From NCBI GenBank assembly GCA_945888065.1, contig CAMCZU010000002.1, positions 1-64,000 on the forward strand: a DNA stretch of 64,000 nt, given 5' to 3'. Of this stretch, positions 11,128-23,222 are shown in pieces. Under the pieces are notes generated by a model that ran no database searches, had not been told where the DNA came from, and saw only the letters and a program-made list of their open reading frames with translations. Every line of letters starts with the position of its first letter. Position 1 is the stretch's first letter. Position numbers and translations under genes: made by a program. The DNA comes from Rickettsia typhi. Lineage in GTDB: Bacteria > Pseudomonadota > Alphaproteobacteria > WRAU01 > Hepatincolaceae.

Positions 11128-12069
11128 ATGAAAAAAAAATTATTTTATATCAATATTTATTGTATCATAATTCTTTTTTTTATAAGTGCTACCTTAAATT
11201 ATATGAATTTTGTAAAACCACTATTTATCGTATATAAAAATAACTTATATTTTCCTTTAATATTTAATTATAATTATCAAGATTTTAACTTAAACTACAA
11301 TCTTAGTGCTGATTATACAGACAAATACTTAAATAATCATCTTAAAAAAAATGGTTATGTGGTGTATTTATTTTCTTATAATCAAGATTCTTATATAAAA
11401 CCAATGCAACCACCATCTAAAAAATATTTACTAGGAACTACACTAAATTCTAAAGATTTATTATTATCCCTACTAAAAAGTATTTTTTATATCATTATTT
11501 TTGGTATTATCCCTACTTTAATTAGTGTATTTATAGCTTTATTTATTGGTATTTTACAAGGATATAAAGGAAAATATTATGATATGTTATTATATAGAGC
11601 ATATGAAATTATAGTATCTATACCTTTTATATATATAATTTTGTTTATTAGCACTATCATAAATATTAATACTATCTTTTTATGCATAGCAATTGGATGT
11701 ATTAATTGGACATTTTTATTGCCATATGTTAGAAATATATCCTTACAATATAAAAACCATACTCAAATTGTGTCTTTAGAATTGTTGAATATACCTCAAT
11801 ATAAAATTATGTATAAATATTTAGCTAAAATTATTATTAAAAAAATTTATCCCCTAATTGGATATATGTTTGTTTCTAATAATTTAGCTATTATCACCAT
11901 TAGTTTTGTTAATATAAAATATATGCAAAATGATACAATCGCTAATTTATTGCATATGGGATTTCAACAGCCAATCTCTGTGTTAACAATATGTTGCACT
12001 TTATTAGTATTTTTATTTTTTTCTTTAAGTATAATTAATATTTGCAATAAGCTAGCTAATTATGAATAA
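11128..12069 (+). CDS. yejE: Peptide ABC transporter permease (YejE-like)
   Basis: 'KKYLLGTTLNSKDLLLSLLKSI' resembles 'LGTDDQGRDVLSRLIYG'; TM helices; operon context. Confidence 0.75.
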   Translation: MKKKLFYINIYCIIILFFISATLNYMNFVKPLFIVYKNNLYFPLIFNYNYQDFNLNYNLSADYTDKYLNNHLKKNGYVVYLFSYNQDSYIKPMQPPSKKYLLGTTLNSKDLLLSLLKSIFYIIIFGIIPTLISVFIALFIGILQGYKGKYYDMLLYRAYEIIVSIPFIYIILFISTIININTIFLCIAIGCINWTFLLPYVRNISLQYKNHTQIVSLELLNIPQYKIMYKYLAKIIIKKIYPLIGYMFVSNNLAIITISFVNIKYMQNDTIANLLHMGFQQPISVLTICCTLLVFLFFSLSIINICNKLANYE

Positions 12070-13384
12070 ATATTTCATCTCTTTACAAAATATTAAGTTA
12101 TCTTATAATAACAATCTACTTTTAGATAATGAAAAGCTAGTTTTGTTTAACAATCAAAGCTTATTAATTGTAGGAACTAATGGTTGTGGAAAAACATCTA
12201 TGTTAAATTTGATAGCAGGATTGTATATAAACAATAATGCTACCTTTAAAGCAATTTATCAGGACAAAACATATATCAACACTATTCCTCAAGATTTTAT
12301 AAAGCAAACTGCATACCTGTTTCAAGATATATTTAAATGCTTTAATCCACTTTATAAAATCTCAAAACAAATTAATATGGATAATTTAGATAATGACTTA
12401 TTAAAAATTTTTTGTGTAAATAATTTAAACAAATACCCTTATGAATACTCAGGTGGAGAACTACAAAAAATTTTACTATGCATTGTGTTATCACAAAAAT
12501 CTAATTTGTATTTACTAGATGAACCTACTAATTATTTAGATTTTTCTACTAAACAAATCTTAGGTGATGTTATTGTAGATTATCAAAAAAAGCATAAAAG
12601 TTTTTTAATTGCAACTCATTGCCCATATTTAATACAACAATTTAATACTAATATTTTTACTATAAATAATGCTAAACTTATATTATACAAACCTTCTGAA
12701 AAGCTAACAAATAGCTATGTTGCTTTTGTTAATAAAGATAGCTTAAATATTATTCTTAAAAACTATACTCTGTGTATAAAAAACAATATATTAGTTAAAA
12801 ATATAAGCTACAAGCTAGATGCATCTGCAATTACCATTTTAACAGGAGAAAATGGAGTTGGAAAATCTAGCTTTGCTTTTTCTTTATCTAAGATATATAC
12901 AAATATATATACAATTAATGGAGAAATATTAATTGATAAAAATATCAAGATTACTTATTTATTCCAAAACTATTCTCAAAGCATTAATTTACCTTTTAAA
13001 GTAAGATCTATTTTGTTAGATAGCTTTAATAATAAGTTATCTTTATTTAATAAATACAAAAAAATTTTAACCTTGTTTAAAAAACTAAATTTAGACAAAA
13101 ATATTTTAACAAAATACCCTTATAATTTAAGCGGTGGGGAACAACAAAAAATTTTACTCATAAGAGGATTGCTAAATGATACAAATTTTTTTATTTTAGA
13201 TGAAACAATATCTGCGCAAGATACAAAAAGTAAAAAATTAATAATAGATCTTATTAAAGATTACAATCAAAAATACAAAATCGGATTTTTAATAATTTCT
13301 CATCAAAATTTAAATTCTTACTTTTTAAATGCTAAAGTTATAGAATTAAAAAATAAAAAATTAAATGAAATACCAAATAAGTAG
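12062..13384 (+). CDS. yejF: Peptide ABC transporter ATP-binding protein with two fused NBDs (YejF-like)
   Basis: Two Walker A (GTNGCGKTS, GENGVGKSS), two signatures (YSGGELQK, LSGGEQQK), two Walker B (YLLDEP, FILDET). Confidence 0.83.
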   Translation: MNKYFISLQNIKLSYNNNLLLDNEKLVLFNNQSLLIVGTNGCGKTSMLNLIAGLYINNNATFKAIYQDKTYINTIPQDFIKQTAYLFQDIFKCFNPLYKISKQINMDNLDNDLLKIFCVNNLNKYPYEYSGGELQKILLCIVLSQKSNLYLLDEPTNYLDFSTKQILGDVIVDYQKKHKSFLIATHCPYLIQQFNTNIFTINNAKLILYKPSEKLTNSYVAFVNKDSLNIILKNYTLCIKNNILVKNISYKLDASAITILTGENGVGKSSFAFSLSKIYTNIYTINGEILIDKNIKITYLFQNYSQSINLPFKVRSILLDSFNNKLSLFNKYKKILTLFKKLNLDKNILTKYPYNLSGGEQQKILLIRGLLNDTNFFILDETISAQDTKSKKLIIDLIKDYNQKYKIGFLIISHQNLNSYFLNAKVIELKNKKLNEIPNK

Positions 13385-14152
13385 TAAAAAGCCTAAAATA
13401 ATTCTATAAATCATAAAAATTTTAAAGCTAAATTTTTTTATAAAATCTAGCAAAAATTTAATTACAAAAATACCCACAAAAAAAGATACCACAAAACCTA
13501 ATAAAAACTCTTGTGGCATAAATTCATTAGTATCCATAGATATAAAAGTAAGCAATCCAGCACCTAAAACAGATGGAATAGAAATTAACATACTAAATTT
13601 TACAGCTGATAGTTTATCTACTCCAGCAATACGAGACCCAGTTAAACAAATACCCGACCTACTCACCCCAGGAATTAATGCTAAGCATTGAAAAATTCCA
13701 ATCATTAAAGATTTTTTATAAGAAATTTCATATAAAGATGTATTAGAGACAGATTTTTTATCTGCAAAATATAGAAAAATCCCAAAAAAAATTAAATTAA
13801 AAGCAATAATAGGAATAATTCTAACAGAAGATTCTAAATTAGTAATTTTAAGAATAACTCCAAAAATTACCACAGGAATTGTAGCTATAACAACTTGAGT
13901 AAACAATTTTGACTTTACTTTTTTAAATAATAAAATATTAAAAAAATCTTTAAACATAAAAGTAATATCTTTATAAAAATATATTACTATAGCTAAAAGA
14001 GACCCTAAATGCAATGCAATATCAAATGATATGCTATGAAAATCTAAATTTAACCACTCTTTAGCAATAAGTAAATGACCAGAAGAAGAAATTGGTAAAA
14101 ATTCTGTTATCCCTTGAATAAAACCTAAAAAAATTACCTGCAACTCAGACAT
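13361..14152 (-). CDS. uppP: Undecaprenyl-diphosphatase (UppP/BacA)
   Basis: 'GFIQGITEFLPISSSGHL' and 'LIPGVSRSG' signatures. Confidence 0.97.
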   Translation of the reverse strand: MSELQVIFLGFIQGITEFLPISSSGHLLIAKEWLNLDFHSISFDIALHLGSLLAIVIYFYKDITFMFKDFFNILLFKKVKSKLFTQVVIATIPVVIFGVILKITNLESSVRIIPIIAFNLIFFGIFLYFADKKSVSNTSLYEISYKKSLMIGIFQCLALIPGVSRSGICLTGSRIAGVDKLSAVKFSMLISIPSVLGAGLLTFISMDTNEFMPQEFLLGFVVSFFVGIFVIKFLLDFIKKFSFKIFMIYRIILGFLLLIWYFI

Positions 14153-14278
14153 AAAACCAAACCCTCTTTTTATTAAAAAATTTTAATACAAATTGCAATT
14201 GTAATTTTATTGCAAAATAAAATCAACAAGTTATATTATCTTTTATAGAGTTAAGAATATAACAAATGGTAAAATTAA

Positions 14279-15343
14279 GTGTTAATAAATTTAATTGGCA
14301 AATCTTATGATGAATTAGTTTTAGAAATTCAAAGCATTGGAGAAAAAAGCTTTAGAGCAAAACAATTATGGCATTATATTTATGAAAAAGGAATTCAAAA
14401 TTTTGATGAAATGACATCCCTATCAAAAGATTTTAGGAAAACTTTAAATGAAAAATATACTCTTTCTCGTCCACAAATTATTAAAACTCAACAAGCTTTA
14501 GATGGAACAACAAAATATTTACTTAAATTACAAGATGGTAAAGAAATTGAAAGTGTTTATATTCCCAATATTGAACGTGGAACACTATGTATATCTTCTC
14601 AAGTTGGTTGCAATATGGGTTGCACTTTTTGTTATACTGGAACTCAACCAATGGTTAGAAACTTAACCTCTCAAGAAATTGTATCTCAAGTTATGCTTGT
14701 AAAAGATTTACATAATGATTATATAAGAGAAGAAGAAAAAAGAGTAGTAGGAAACATAGTTTTTATGGGGATGGGAGAGCCTTTACAAAATTACAAAGAG
14801 GTTGTAAAATCTATTTTTATTTTTAATCATAATGAAGGACTTGCAATTTCAAAGAGAAAAATTACAGTATCAACCTGTGGAATTATACCAAAAATAGAAC
14901 AACTAGCTAAAGATATTGCTGTTAATTTATCTATATCTTTACACTCTCCTAATAATACTCAAAGATCTGCAATAATGCCTATTAATGATAATTATAAAAT
15001 TGAAGAATTATTAGAGGTAATTAAAAAATATTATGAAACATCTAATGCTAAAAAAGTAACCATTGTATATATTATGTTAAAAGGAGTTAATGATAGTGAT
15101 GAACACGCACACTCTTTAGCAAAACTTGCAAAAGGTTTACCTATAAAATTTAATTTAATTCCCTTTCATCCTTGGGAAGGATGTGAATTTGAAAGTAGCT
15201 CTAATACAAGAATTGCAGATTTTGCAGATATTTTGTGTTCTTATGGATTTTCTGCACCCATTCGCACCACCCGTGGAGATGATATAATGGCAGCTTGCGG
15301 ACAATTAAAATCTAGCACTATAAAAGAAAAAAAGAGTGTTTAA
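14279..15343 (+). CDS. rlmN: Dual-specificity 23S rRNA/tRNA adenine-C2 methyltransferase (radical SAM)
   Basis: GTG start; 'CISSQVGCNMGCTFCYTGTQ', 'GMGEPLQNY', 'VSTCGIIP', 'RTTRGDDIMAACGQL'. Confidence 0.97.
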   Translation: MLINLIGKSYDELVLEIQSIGEKSFRAKQLWHYIYEKGIQNFDEMTSLSKDFRKTLNEKYTLSRPQIIKTQQALDGTTKYLLKLQDGKEIESVYIPNIERGTLCISSQVGCNMGCTFCYTGTQPMVRNLTSQEIVSQVMLVKDLHNDYIREEEKRVVGNIVFMGMGEPLQNYKEVVKSIFIFNHNEGLAISKRKITVSTCGIIPKIEQLAKDIAVNLSISLHSPNNTQRSAIMPINDNYKIEELLEVIKKYYETSNAKKVTIVYIMLKGVNDSDEHAHSLAKLAKGLPIKFNLIPFHPWEGCEFESSSNTRIADFADILCSYGFSAPIRTTRGDDIMAACGQLKSSTIKEKKSV

Positions 15344-15349
15344 AATAAT

Positions 15350-15928
15350 ATGATTAATAAAAAAATACTAAATATCACTATAATTTTATTATTATTTATT
15401 ACCCTTACTTCTTGCAATGAATTAAATCGTATACCACAACCATTAGATGATAAAACAAAATGTAGCTTAAATACTTATAGTGCTAAATTTATTGAAGAAT
15501 CTTTTAATATAAAAGATAATGCTGTATTTGAAATATCAAATGGATTAGTAATTTTATTACAAAAACAAAAAAAACAACAATTTTATACATTAACTTTTCT
15601 TGAATATAATAAACAAAAAATTGATACATACAAAAATACTATTAATGTTTTTCAAGCTTTAGAAAATAACACATTTTTAAGCAACAACCAAGATTATATG
15701 ACACAACATATTACTTTAGTATATCCAAAGGGGAAAGAGCATTATTATAGCTCATATTTATATGATGGTAATTCTTTTGAAGCACCTTTTTTTGTAGGTA
15801 GAAGCGGTGTATATCAATACGAAACAATTCAAAAAGCTTTGAAAACAGTTCCAAAATATAATTATTTTGTATATTCATACCCACCTCAAGATGTTTTATT
15901 TTGTATAGATGGAATACCTTATAGATAA
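15350..15928 (+). CDS. Putative lipoprotein of unknown function
   Basis: Signal peptide with lipobox 'LLFITLTSC'; no recognised domain. Confidence 0.6.
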   Translation: MINKKILNITIILLLFITLTSCNELNRIPQPLDDKTKCSLNTYSAKFIEESFNIKDNAVFEISNGLVILLQKQKKQQFYTLTFLEYNKQKIDTYKNTINVFQALENNTFLSNNQDYMTQHITLVYPKGKEHYYSSYLYDGNSFEAPFFVGRSGVYQYETIQKALKTVPKYNYFVYSYPPQDVLFCIDGIPYR

Positions 15929-16824
15929 GTTATTTTTTGTAAAAGAATTGCACACCACTCTTCTTTTTGCAATTGCTTTTTTACTTTAAAGCCCACTTTT
16001 GTAAAATTATCTAATATTTCATTGTTCTGAGTATTTAAAAAGCCAGAAATAATTAAATATCCTCTATCATCTAAAGAATTATAAAAATCTTGCTTCATAG
16101 TTATAAGAGGTTCCATTAAAATATTTGCTACAATTAGATTGTAATTTTTATCTTTAATATTATCAAAACCATTACTTAACAAGCTTTGAATTTTATCTTC
16201 ATTATTGAGGAGAAAAAAATTGTTAGCTACATCAAGAGCAATGCTATCTATATCTGTAGCTAAAATATTGATATTTTTAAATAATTTTGCAATTATAAGT
16301 GCTAAAATTCCACTTCCACAGCCTACATCTAAAGCTTTATTAATTGTTAGAGAATTTTCAAAAAGTTCTTCTATTAAATTAATACAAAGTGCAGTTGTAA
16401 AATGCTTACCCGTTCCAAAACCCATAGATTGAGAAATATAAATAGGTATTTTTTGATTTTTTAAAATTTTATTAGTATTAAAATCATCTAAGTTATTATA
16501 AATAATTACATTGTTAAATTCATATGTTTGTGATTGTTGATTTAACAAAACATAGTTATGATCATCATTAATTGTTGCTATTTCAACAATTGAAATATTA
16601 AAAATATTACATACATTTTTAATTTGTAAACATAAATCATCTGTTGATAAATCTTTAGGAAATAATTTTAACTCCCATCTAGAAAAATTTAGCTCTAAAA
16701 TATTGCCACTAAAATTTTCATAATTTTCTACACCATTTACAATAATGCTCGCACAATATTCTTCTAAATTTTCTTCTAAAATAAATGTATTTTCACATTC
16801 TATAATTAATTTTATATATTGCAT
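15919..16824 (-). CDS. prmA: Ribosomal protein L11 methyltransferase
   Basis: 'MGFGTGKHFTTALCINLIEEL', 'ALDVGCGSGILALIIAKL', 'VANILMEPLI'. Confidence 0.95.
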   Translation of the reverse strand: MQYIKLIIECENTFILEENLEEYCASIIVNGVENYENFSGNILELNFSRWELKLFPKDLSTDDLCLQIKNVCNIFNISIVEIATINDDHNYVLLNQQSQTYEFNNVIIYNNLDDFNTNKILKNQKIPIYISQSMGFGTGKHFTTALCINLIEELFENSLTINKALDVGCGSGILALIIAKLFKNINILATDIDSIALDVANNFFLLNNEDKIQSLLSNGFDNIKDKNYNLIVANILMEPLITMKQDFYNSLDDRGYLIISGFLNTQNNEILDNFTKVGFKVKKQLQKEEWCAILLQKITYL

Positions 16825-17549
16825 TATTTTAACTTATCTTCTAAAAAATCATCAGAAAACCAATTACCAAATTTTAAATCAGTTAAATTTTCTTTTATAT
16901 TCAGAGAAGCACGTAAAATATTTACTAATTTTTGATATGCTTTACCTATTTCTTTGTTTATATGTTGATTATTTATACCATCAGTGTGTTTTTTATTAGA
17001 TAATTTAACAAGCTTTTCCATAAAATCTTTAATACCTTCTATTACCGCCTTGTCTGCAAACAAAGATAGTTTAACCATTACATCTTGTATTTCTACAATA
17101 TGTTTAAATTTTTCGCTTTGATCTACTAAATGCAGATTTTTTAAATGTATAATAATTTCTTCGTATGCATTAATTTTTCTTTCTAAAATTTTAGATTTGT
17201 AATCTCTTTTAAGGGCTAAATTATAATAAATAAAATATCCAATAATTGTAATTAAAATTGTAATATAAGGAAGGTAATCTACAATTGAATTAATAATATT
17301 TAATAACATTACCATAAAATATTGACTCATTATAATTGAGGTATTAAAAAATATTTCTAAATATGGCATATATTGGAGTGGAATTTTTTCATAAAAAAGA
17401 GACAAATTAGTTAAACTTCCACTACTAAAACCTACTACAAATATAATTATCATCCACATCCAAATGTTTTTAAGCAATTTGGAACTTAAATGATAAATAA
17501 TTTTTAGCATTTTTAATGTTAAGACAAATAGTTCTTTTAAATGTTTCAT
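16824..17549 (-). CDS. Hypothetical membrane protein (several TM helices, cytoplasmic C-terminus)
   Basis: Intact 241 aa ORF contiguous with prmA; hydrophobic segments; no recognised family. Confidence 0.6.
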   Translation of the reverse strand: MKHLKELFVLTLKMLKIIYHLSSKLLKNIWMWMIIIFVVGFSSGSLTNLSLFYEKIPLQYMPYLEIFFNTSIIMSQYFMVMLLNIINSIVDYLPYITILITIIGYFIYYNLALKRDYKSKILERKINAYEEIIIHLKNLHLVDQSEKFKHIVEIQDVMVKLSLFADKAVIEGIKDFMEKLVKLSNKKHTDGINNQHINKEIGKAYQKLVNILRASLNIKENLTDLKFGNWFSDDFLEDKLK

Positions 17550-17583
17550 TTAGCTTATCCCTTTTAATATTTTTTATATAAAA

Positions 17584-19752
17584 TTAAATTATTTTTAAAA
17601 ATGAAGCCATAATTTTTTTTTCTCCACCATTGTTAAATTTAACAGTAGCAATAGGACCTTGCAAATTAACTACAACACCTTCACCCATCGCACTATGTTT
17701 TACACTTTGCCCTATTTTTACACCTATTACAATATCTTCTTTGCTATCAATAGAATTATTCCAAGTTTGCTTTGGTTTATCATTATCATACAATTTTTTG
17801 CTTAAAAAATTATCATTATATAATGATTGATTATAAGAATTAGGGCTAAGTTTTTCTATATATTCTGGATTAATTTCTGCTAAAAATCTTGACCCTACTG
17901 CACCTGCCCAATTTCCATACATATATCTAGAATTACAATGGCTTATGTATAAATCTTTTTTTGCTCTTGTGATTCCTACATATCCTAACCTTCTTTCTTC
18001 TTGAAGTCCTAGTTCTCCTGTTTCTTCTATAGATCTCTGATTTGGTAAAATTCCCTCTTCCCACCCTGGTAAAAATACTACATCAAATTCTAATCCTTTA
18101 GCTCCGTGCAATGTCATTAAAGATACTTTATTATCTTGATTTTCTTCATCTTTATCACTCACTAAAGATACATGCTCTAAAAATTCTTCAAGGGATGCAA
18201 AGGAATGTAAAGCATTATATAATTCTTTAAGATTATCTAACCTAGCTTGTGCTTCTGTTGTATTTTCTTTTTCCCACATTAAAACATAACCTGATTGATC
18301 TAAAACCATTTTTGTAATATCTGATAGTGATTTACCTTGAGAATTATTTTTCCAATACTCAAATAATCCAATAAAAGTATTTAATTCACTTTCTATTTTG
18401 CCAGTTAATATTTTTTTATTTAAAATCTCTTTAGAGGCATTATATAAAGATAATCCATTACTTGTGGCAAAAGATCTAATTTTATCTAATGAAGAATCTC
18501 CAATCCCTCTTTTTGGGGTATTAATAATTCTTAAATATGCCATATCATCAAATGGTTGATAAAAAAGCCTTAAATATGCAATAGCATCTTTAATTTCTAG
18601 CCTATCATAAAAGCGAGACCCACCTATAAATCTATATGGAATTGTGTTAAATACTAATCTTTCTTCTAATTCACGACTTTGATGAGTTGCCCTTACTAAA
18701 ATTGCCATATCTTTATAATCTATACCCTCTTTCATTAAAGATATAATTTTGCTACAAATAAATTCTGCTTCTACCTTAGAATTAAAAGCTTCAAATACTT
18801 TAACTTTTTTAGATCCTTCATTTTCACTCCACAGAGTTTTATCCCACCTTTTAGAGTTTTTAGAAATTAATGATGATGCAACCTTTAAAATTGGAGTAGT
18901 TGAACGATAATTTTGTTCTAATCTTAAAATTTTTGCTCCCACAAAATCTTCTTCAAATTTTAAAATATTGTTAATTTCAGCACCCCTCCAAGAATAAATT
19001 GATTGATCATCATCACCAACGCAACATAAATTATTGTATTTTAGTGCTAAAATTCTAATAAAAATATATTGTAGAGTATTTGTATCTTGATACTCATCTA
19101 CTAAAATATACTTAAACTTAGATTGCCATAACTCTAAGATATCTGGAAATTGCCTAAATAAATCTACACATAATAATAATAAATCTCCAAAATCTACACA
19201 ATTTAGCTCTAGCAATCTTTGTTGGTAAAGCTTATAGGTGCTTGATAAACTCATATTTCCATAAACTTTTTCTTCTACCCCTAAATTAGAATCACTTAAA
19301 ATATTTTTATCTTTTAATCTAGAAATATTATTTATAATTGAAGATGGAGTATATTTTTTTGTATCTATGTTCCTATCAACTAAAATTTGCTTTATTATTT
19401 TTTCACTATCATCACTATCTAAAATGCTAAAATTTTGCCTTAATCCTACCTCATTAAAATGCCTTCTTAAAATTCTAAGTCCAATAGAGTGAAATGTTCC
19501 TATCCAAAAACCATCTGTAGGATAACCAAGTAAATGTTCTATCCTTTCTTTCATTTCTTTAGCTGCTTTATTTGTAAAAGTTACAGCTAATATTTGTGAT
19601 GGATTAGCTAATTTTTGATTTAAAATATTTACAATTCTTGAAGTTAAAACTCTTGTTTTACCTGTCCCTGCACCTGCTAAAATTAAAAGTGGACCTTCTG
19701 TATGTTGAACTGCCTCTTTTTGAACCGAATTTAAACCTAAAAAAATATCCAT
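17584..19752 (-). CDS. uvrD: ATP-dependent DNA helicase UvrD/PcrA family
   Basis: 'LAGAGTGKTRVLTSRI', 'VDEYQDTN', 'VGDDDQSIYSWRGAEINNIL', 'QNYRSTTPIL', 'LMTLHGAKGLEF'. Start moved from 19845 to internal Met 'MDIFLGLNSVQKEAV'. Confidence 0.95.
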   Translation of the reverse strand: MDIFLGLNSVQKEAVQHTEGPLLILAGAGTGKTRVLTSRIVNILNQKLANPSQILAVTFTNKAAKEMKERIEHLLGYPTDGFWIGTFHSIGLRILRRHFNEVGLRQNFSILDSDDSEKIIKQILVDRNIDTKKYTPSSIINNISRLKDKNILSDSNLGVEEKVYGNMSLSSTYKLYQQRLLELNCVDFGDLLLLCVDLFRQFPDILELWQSKFKYILVDEYQDTNTLQYIFIRILALKYNNLCCVGDDDQSIYSWRGAEINNILKFEEDFVGAKILRLEQNYRSTTPILKVASSLISKNSKRWDKTLWSENEGSKKVKVFEAFNSKVEAEFICSKIISLMKEGIDYKDMAILVRATHQSRELEERLVFNTIPYRFIGGSRFYDRLEIKDAIAYLRLFYQPFDDMAYLRIINTPKRGIGDSSLDKIRSFATSNGLSLYNASKEILNKKILTGKIESELNTFIGLFEYWKNNSQGKSLSDITKMVLDQSGYVLMWEKENTTEAQARLDNLKELYNALHSFASLEEFLEHVSLVSDKDEENQDNKVSLMTLHGAKGLEFDVVFLPGWEEGILPNQRSIEETGELGLQEERRLGYVGITRAKKDLYISHCNSRYMYGNWAGAVGSRFLAEINPEYIEKLSPNSYNQSLYNDNFLSKKLYDNDKPKQTWNNSIDSKEDIVIGVKIGQSVKHSAMGEGVVVNLQGPIATVKFNNGGEKKIMASFLKII

Positions 19753-19969
19753 AATAATAAATGCCTTATAATATTTATATATATAATTATATCTAAGATT
19801 AGATTTTAACATATTTCTTATTTTTTTCTTATAAGATATTGACAAATAAAAAAATTAAACTATCTATTGAATTGTAAAGATAATTATAATATGTTAGAGT
19901 GATAGTTATCTAATTAAAACTTTATTTAATTCAATTATTAACAACTAATATAAAGGAGTGTTTAAAGCT

Positions 19970-20257
19970 ATGAAATTTAAACCATTACATGATAGAGTAT
20001 TACTACAAAGAGTTGAACAAGAAAATAAAACTTCAGGTGGAATTTTAATTCCAGATACAGCTCAAGAAAAACCAATTCAAGGTAAAATTGTTGCAGTAGG
20101 TGATGGAGTTAGATTAGAAAATGGTCAAATTCAACCACTTATTCTTAAAGTTGGCAATACAGTGTTATTTGGAAAATGGGCTGGGACTGAAATTAAATTA
20201 GATGGTAAAGAATACATCATTATGAAAGAATCTGAAATTTTAGGTATTGTAGAATAA
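19970..20257 (+). CDS. groES: Co-chaperonin GroES
   Basis: '[34 protein letters not shown]'; likely start is the second Met (19970), preceded by 'aaaggag'. Confidence 0.98.
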   Translation: MKFKPLHDRVLLQRVEQENKTSGGILIPDTAQEKPIQGKIVAVGDGVRLENGQIQPLILKVGNTVLFGKWAGTEIKLDGKEYIIMKESEILGIVE

Positions 20258-20287
20258 TAATATAAATTTAATTAATAATTAAAATAA

Positions 20288-21961
<1,674 letters not shown>

Positions 21962-22010
21962 TTAATCTATTTATATTTAACATTTTTATATATCTACTCT
22001 GATATAATTC

Positions 22011-22048
22011 ACAAGGGGCATAACAATTAAATATGTCCCTTGTTTTTT
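22011..22048 (+). terminator. Rho-independent terminator of groESL
   Basis: 12-bp stem ACAAGGGGCATA / TATGTCCCTTGT (one G-T wobble) followed by TTTTTT. Confidence 0.85.
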
Positions 22049-22092
22049 ATATAAATTACATTACAATAAATACATATAAACATAAATTGAGT

Positions 22093-23220
22093 ATGTATAT
22101 GAGTCAAAAATATGATTATTTAATTGTAGGTGCAGGTTTTTCCGGTAGCACTTTGGCTAGGCTTTTAGCAGAAAAATTAGATAAAAAAATTCTATTAATA
22201 GATAAAAGAAATCATATAGCAGGTAATGCTTATGATATGTTAGATAATGCTGGAGTATTAATTCATAAGTATGGTCCTCACATTTTTCATACTCAAGATA
22301 AAAATGTTTGGGATTTTTTATCACTATACACGAAGTGGAATTATTATCAACACTGGGTATTATCTTTTGTAGATGGAATGCTTGTTCCTATCCCTATCAA
22401 TATTAATACTATTAATACACTCTATGGAACACATTTTAATGCTTTTAATATTGCAGATTTTTTTAACTCTATTAAGGTAGATATTCCTAACATTCAAACT
22501 TCAAAAGATATTGTAGTATCTCAAGTTGGAGAAGAGTTATACAATAAATTTTTTAAAAATTACACAAAAAAACAATGGGGAGTTGATCCATCTGAACTAG
22601 ATAAAGCCGTAGCAGGTAGAATACCAATTAGACACAACTTTGATAACAGATACTTTAGTGATAAATATCAAGGTATTCCAAAATATGGTTATACAAAATT
22701 ATTTGAAAATATGTTAAATCATAATAATATTGAAATTAAACTCAACGCAGATTTTAATTCTATAAAAAATCATATTAATTATAATAATTTAATTTATTGT
22801 GGTGCTATTGATGAATTTTATGATTATGAATTTGGCAAACTACCTTATCGTTCATTAAAATTTGAATTTGAATCTTTTGAATGTGAAAAATACCAAAATG
22901 CCCCTGTAATTAATTATCCTAATGATTATGATTTTACTCGCATTAGTGAATATAAATATTTTACTCAACAAAAACATAGCTTTACTACAATATCTAAAGA
23001 GTATCCATCTTTAGCAACCTCAAAAGAAGAAGAAAAATATTACCCAATCCCAAGGGGAGATAATTTTGCTATATTTAAAAAATATAAAGAAAAATCTTTA
23101 CAAGAAAAAAATACAATTTTTATTGGTAGATTAGCAGAATATAAATATTACAATATGGATAATGTAGTCTCTCAAGCAATAGAAATATTTGACAATATTA
23201 AAACAAAAGAAATACAATAA
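22093..23220 (+). CDS. glf: UDP-galactopyranose mutase
   Basis: 'YDYLIVGAGFSGSTLARLLAEKL', 'YGPHIFHT', 'YTKKQWG', 'YPIPRGDN'. Track start 22033 lies within the groEL terminator hairpin, so the start is likely 22093 or 22099. Confidence 0.95.
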   Translation: MYMSQKYDYLIVGAGFSGSTLARLLAEKLDKKILLIDKRNHIAGNAYDMLDNAGVLIHKYGPHIFHTQDKNVWDFLSLYTKWNYYQHWVLSFVDGMLVPIPININTINTLYGTHFNAFNIADFFNSIKVDIPNIQTSKDIVVSQVGEELYNKFFKNYTKKQWGVDPSELDKAVAGRIPIRHNFDNRYFSDKYQGIPKYGYTKLFENMLNHNNIEIKLNADFNSIKNHINYNNLIYCGAIDEFYDYEFGKLPYRSLKFEFESFECEKYQNAPVINYPNDYDFTRISEYKYFTQQKHSFTTISKEYPSLATSKEEEKYYPIPRGDNFAIFKKYKEKSLQEKNTIFIGRLAEYKYYNMDNVVSQAIEIFDNIKTKEIQ

Positions 23221-23222
23221 AA

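Noticed and set aside
19891-19912. TTAGAGTGATAGTTATCTAA upstream of groES considered as a CIRCE element
   Set aside because: Does not match TTAGCACTC-N9-GAGTGCTAA; only a 5-bp TTAGA/TCTAA inverted repeat, too weak to call.
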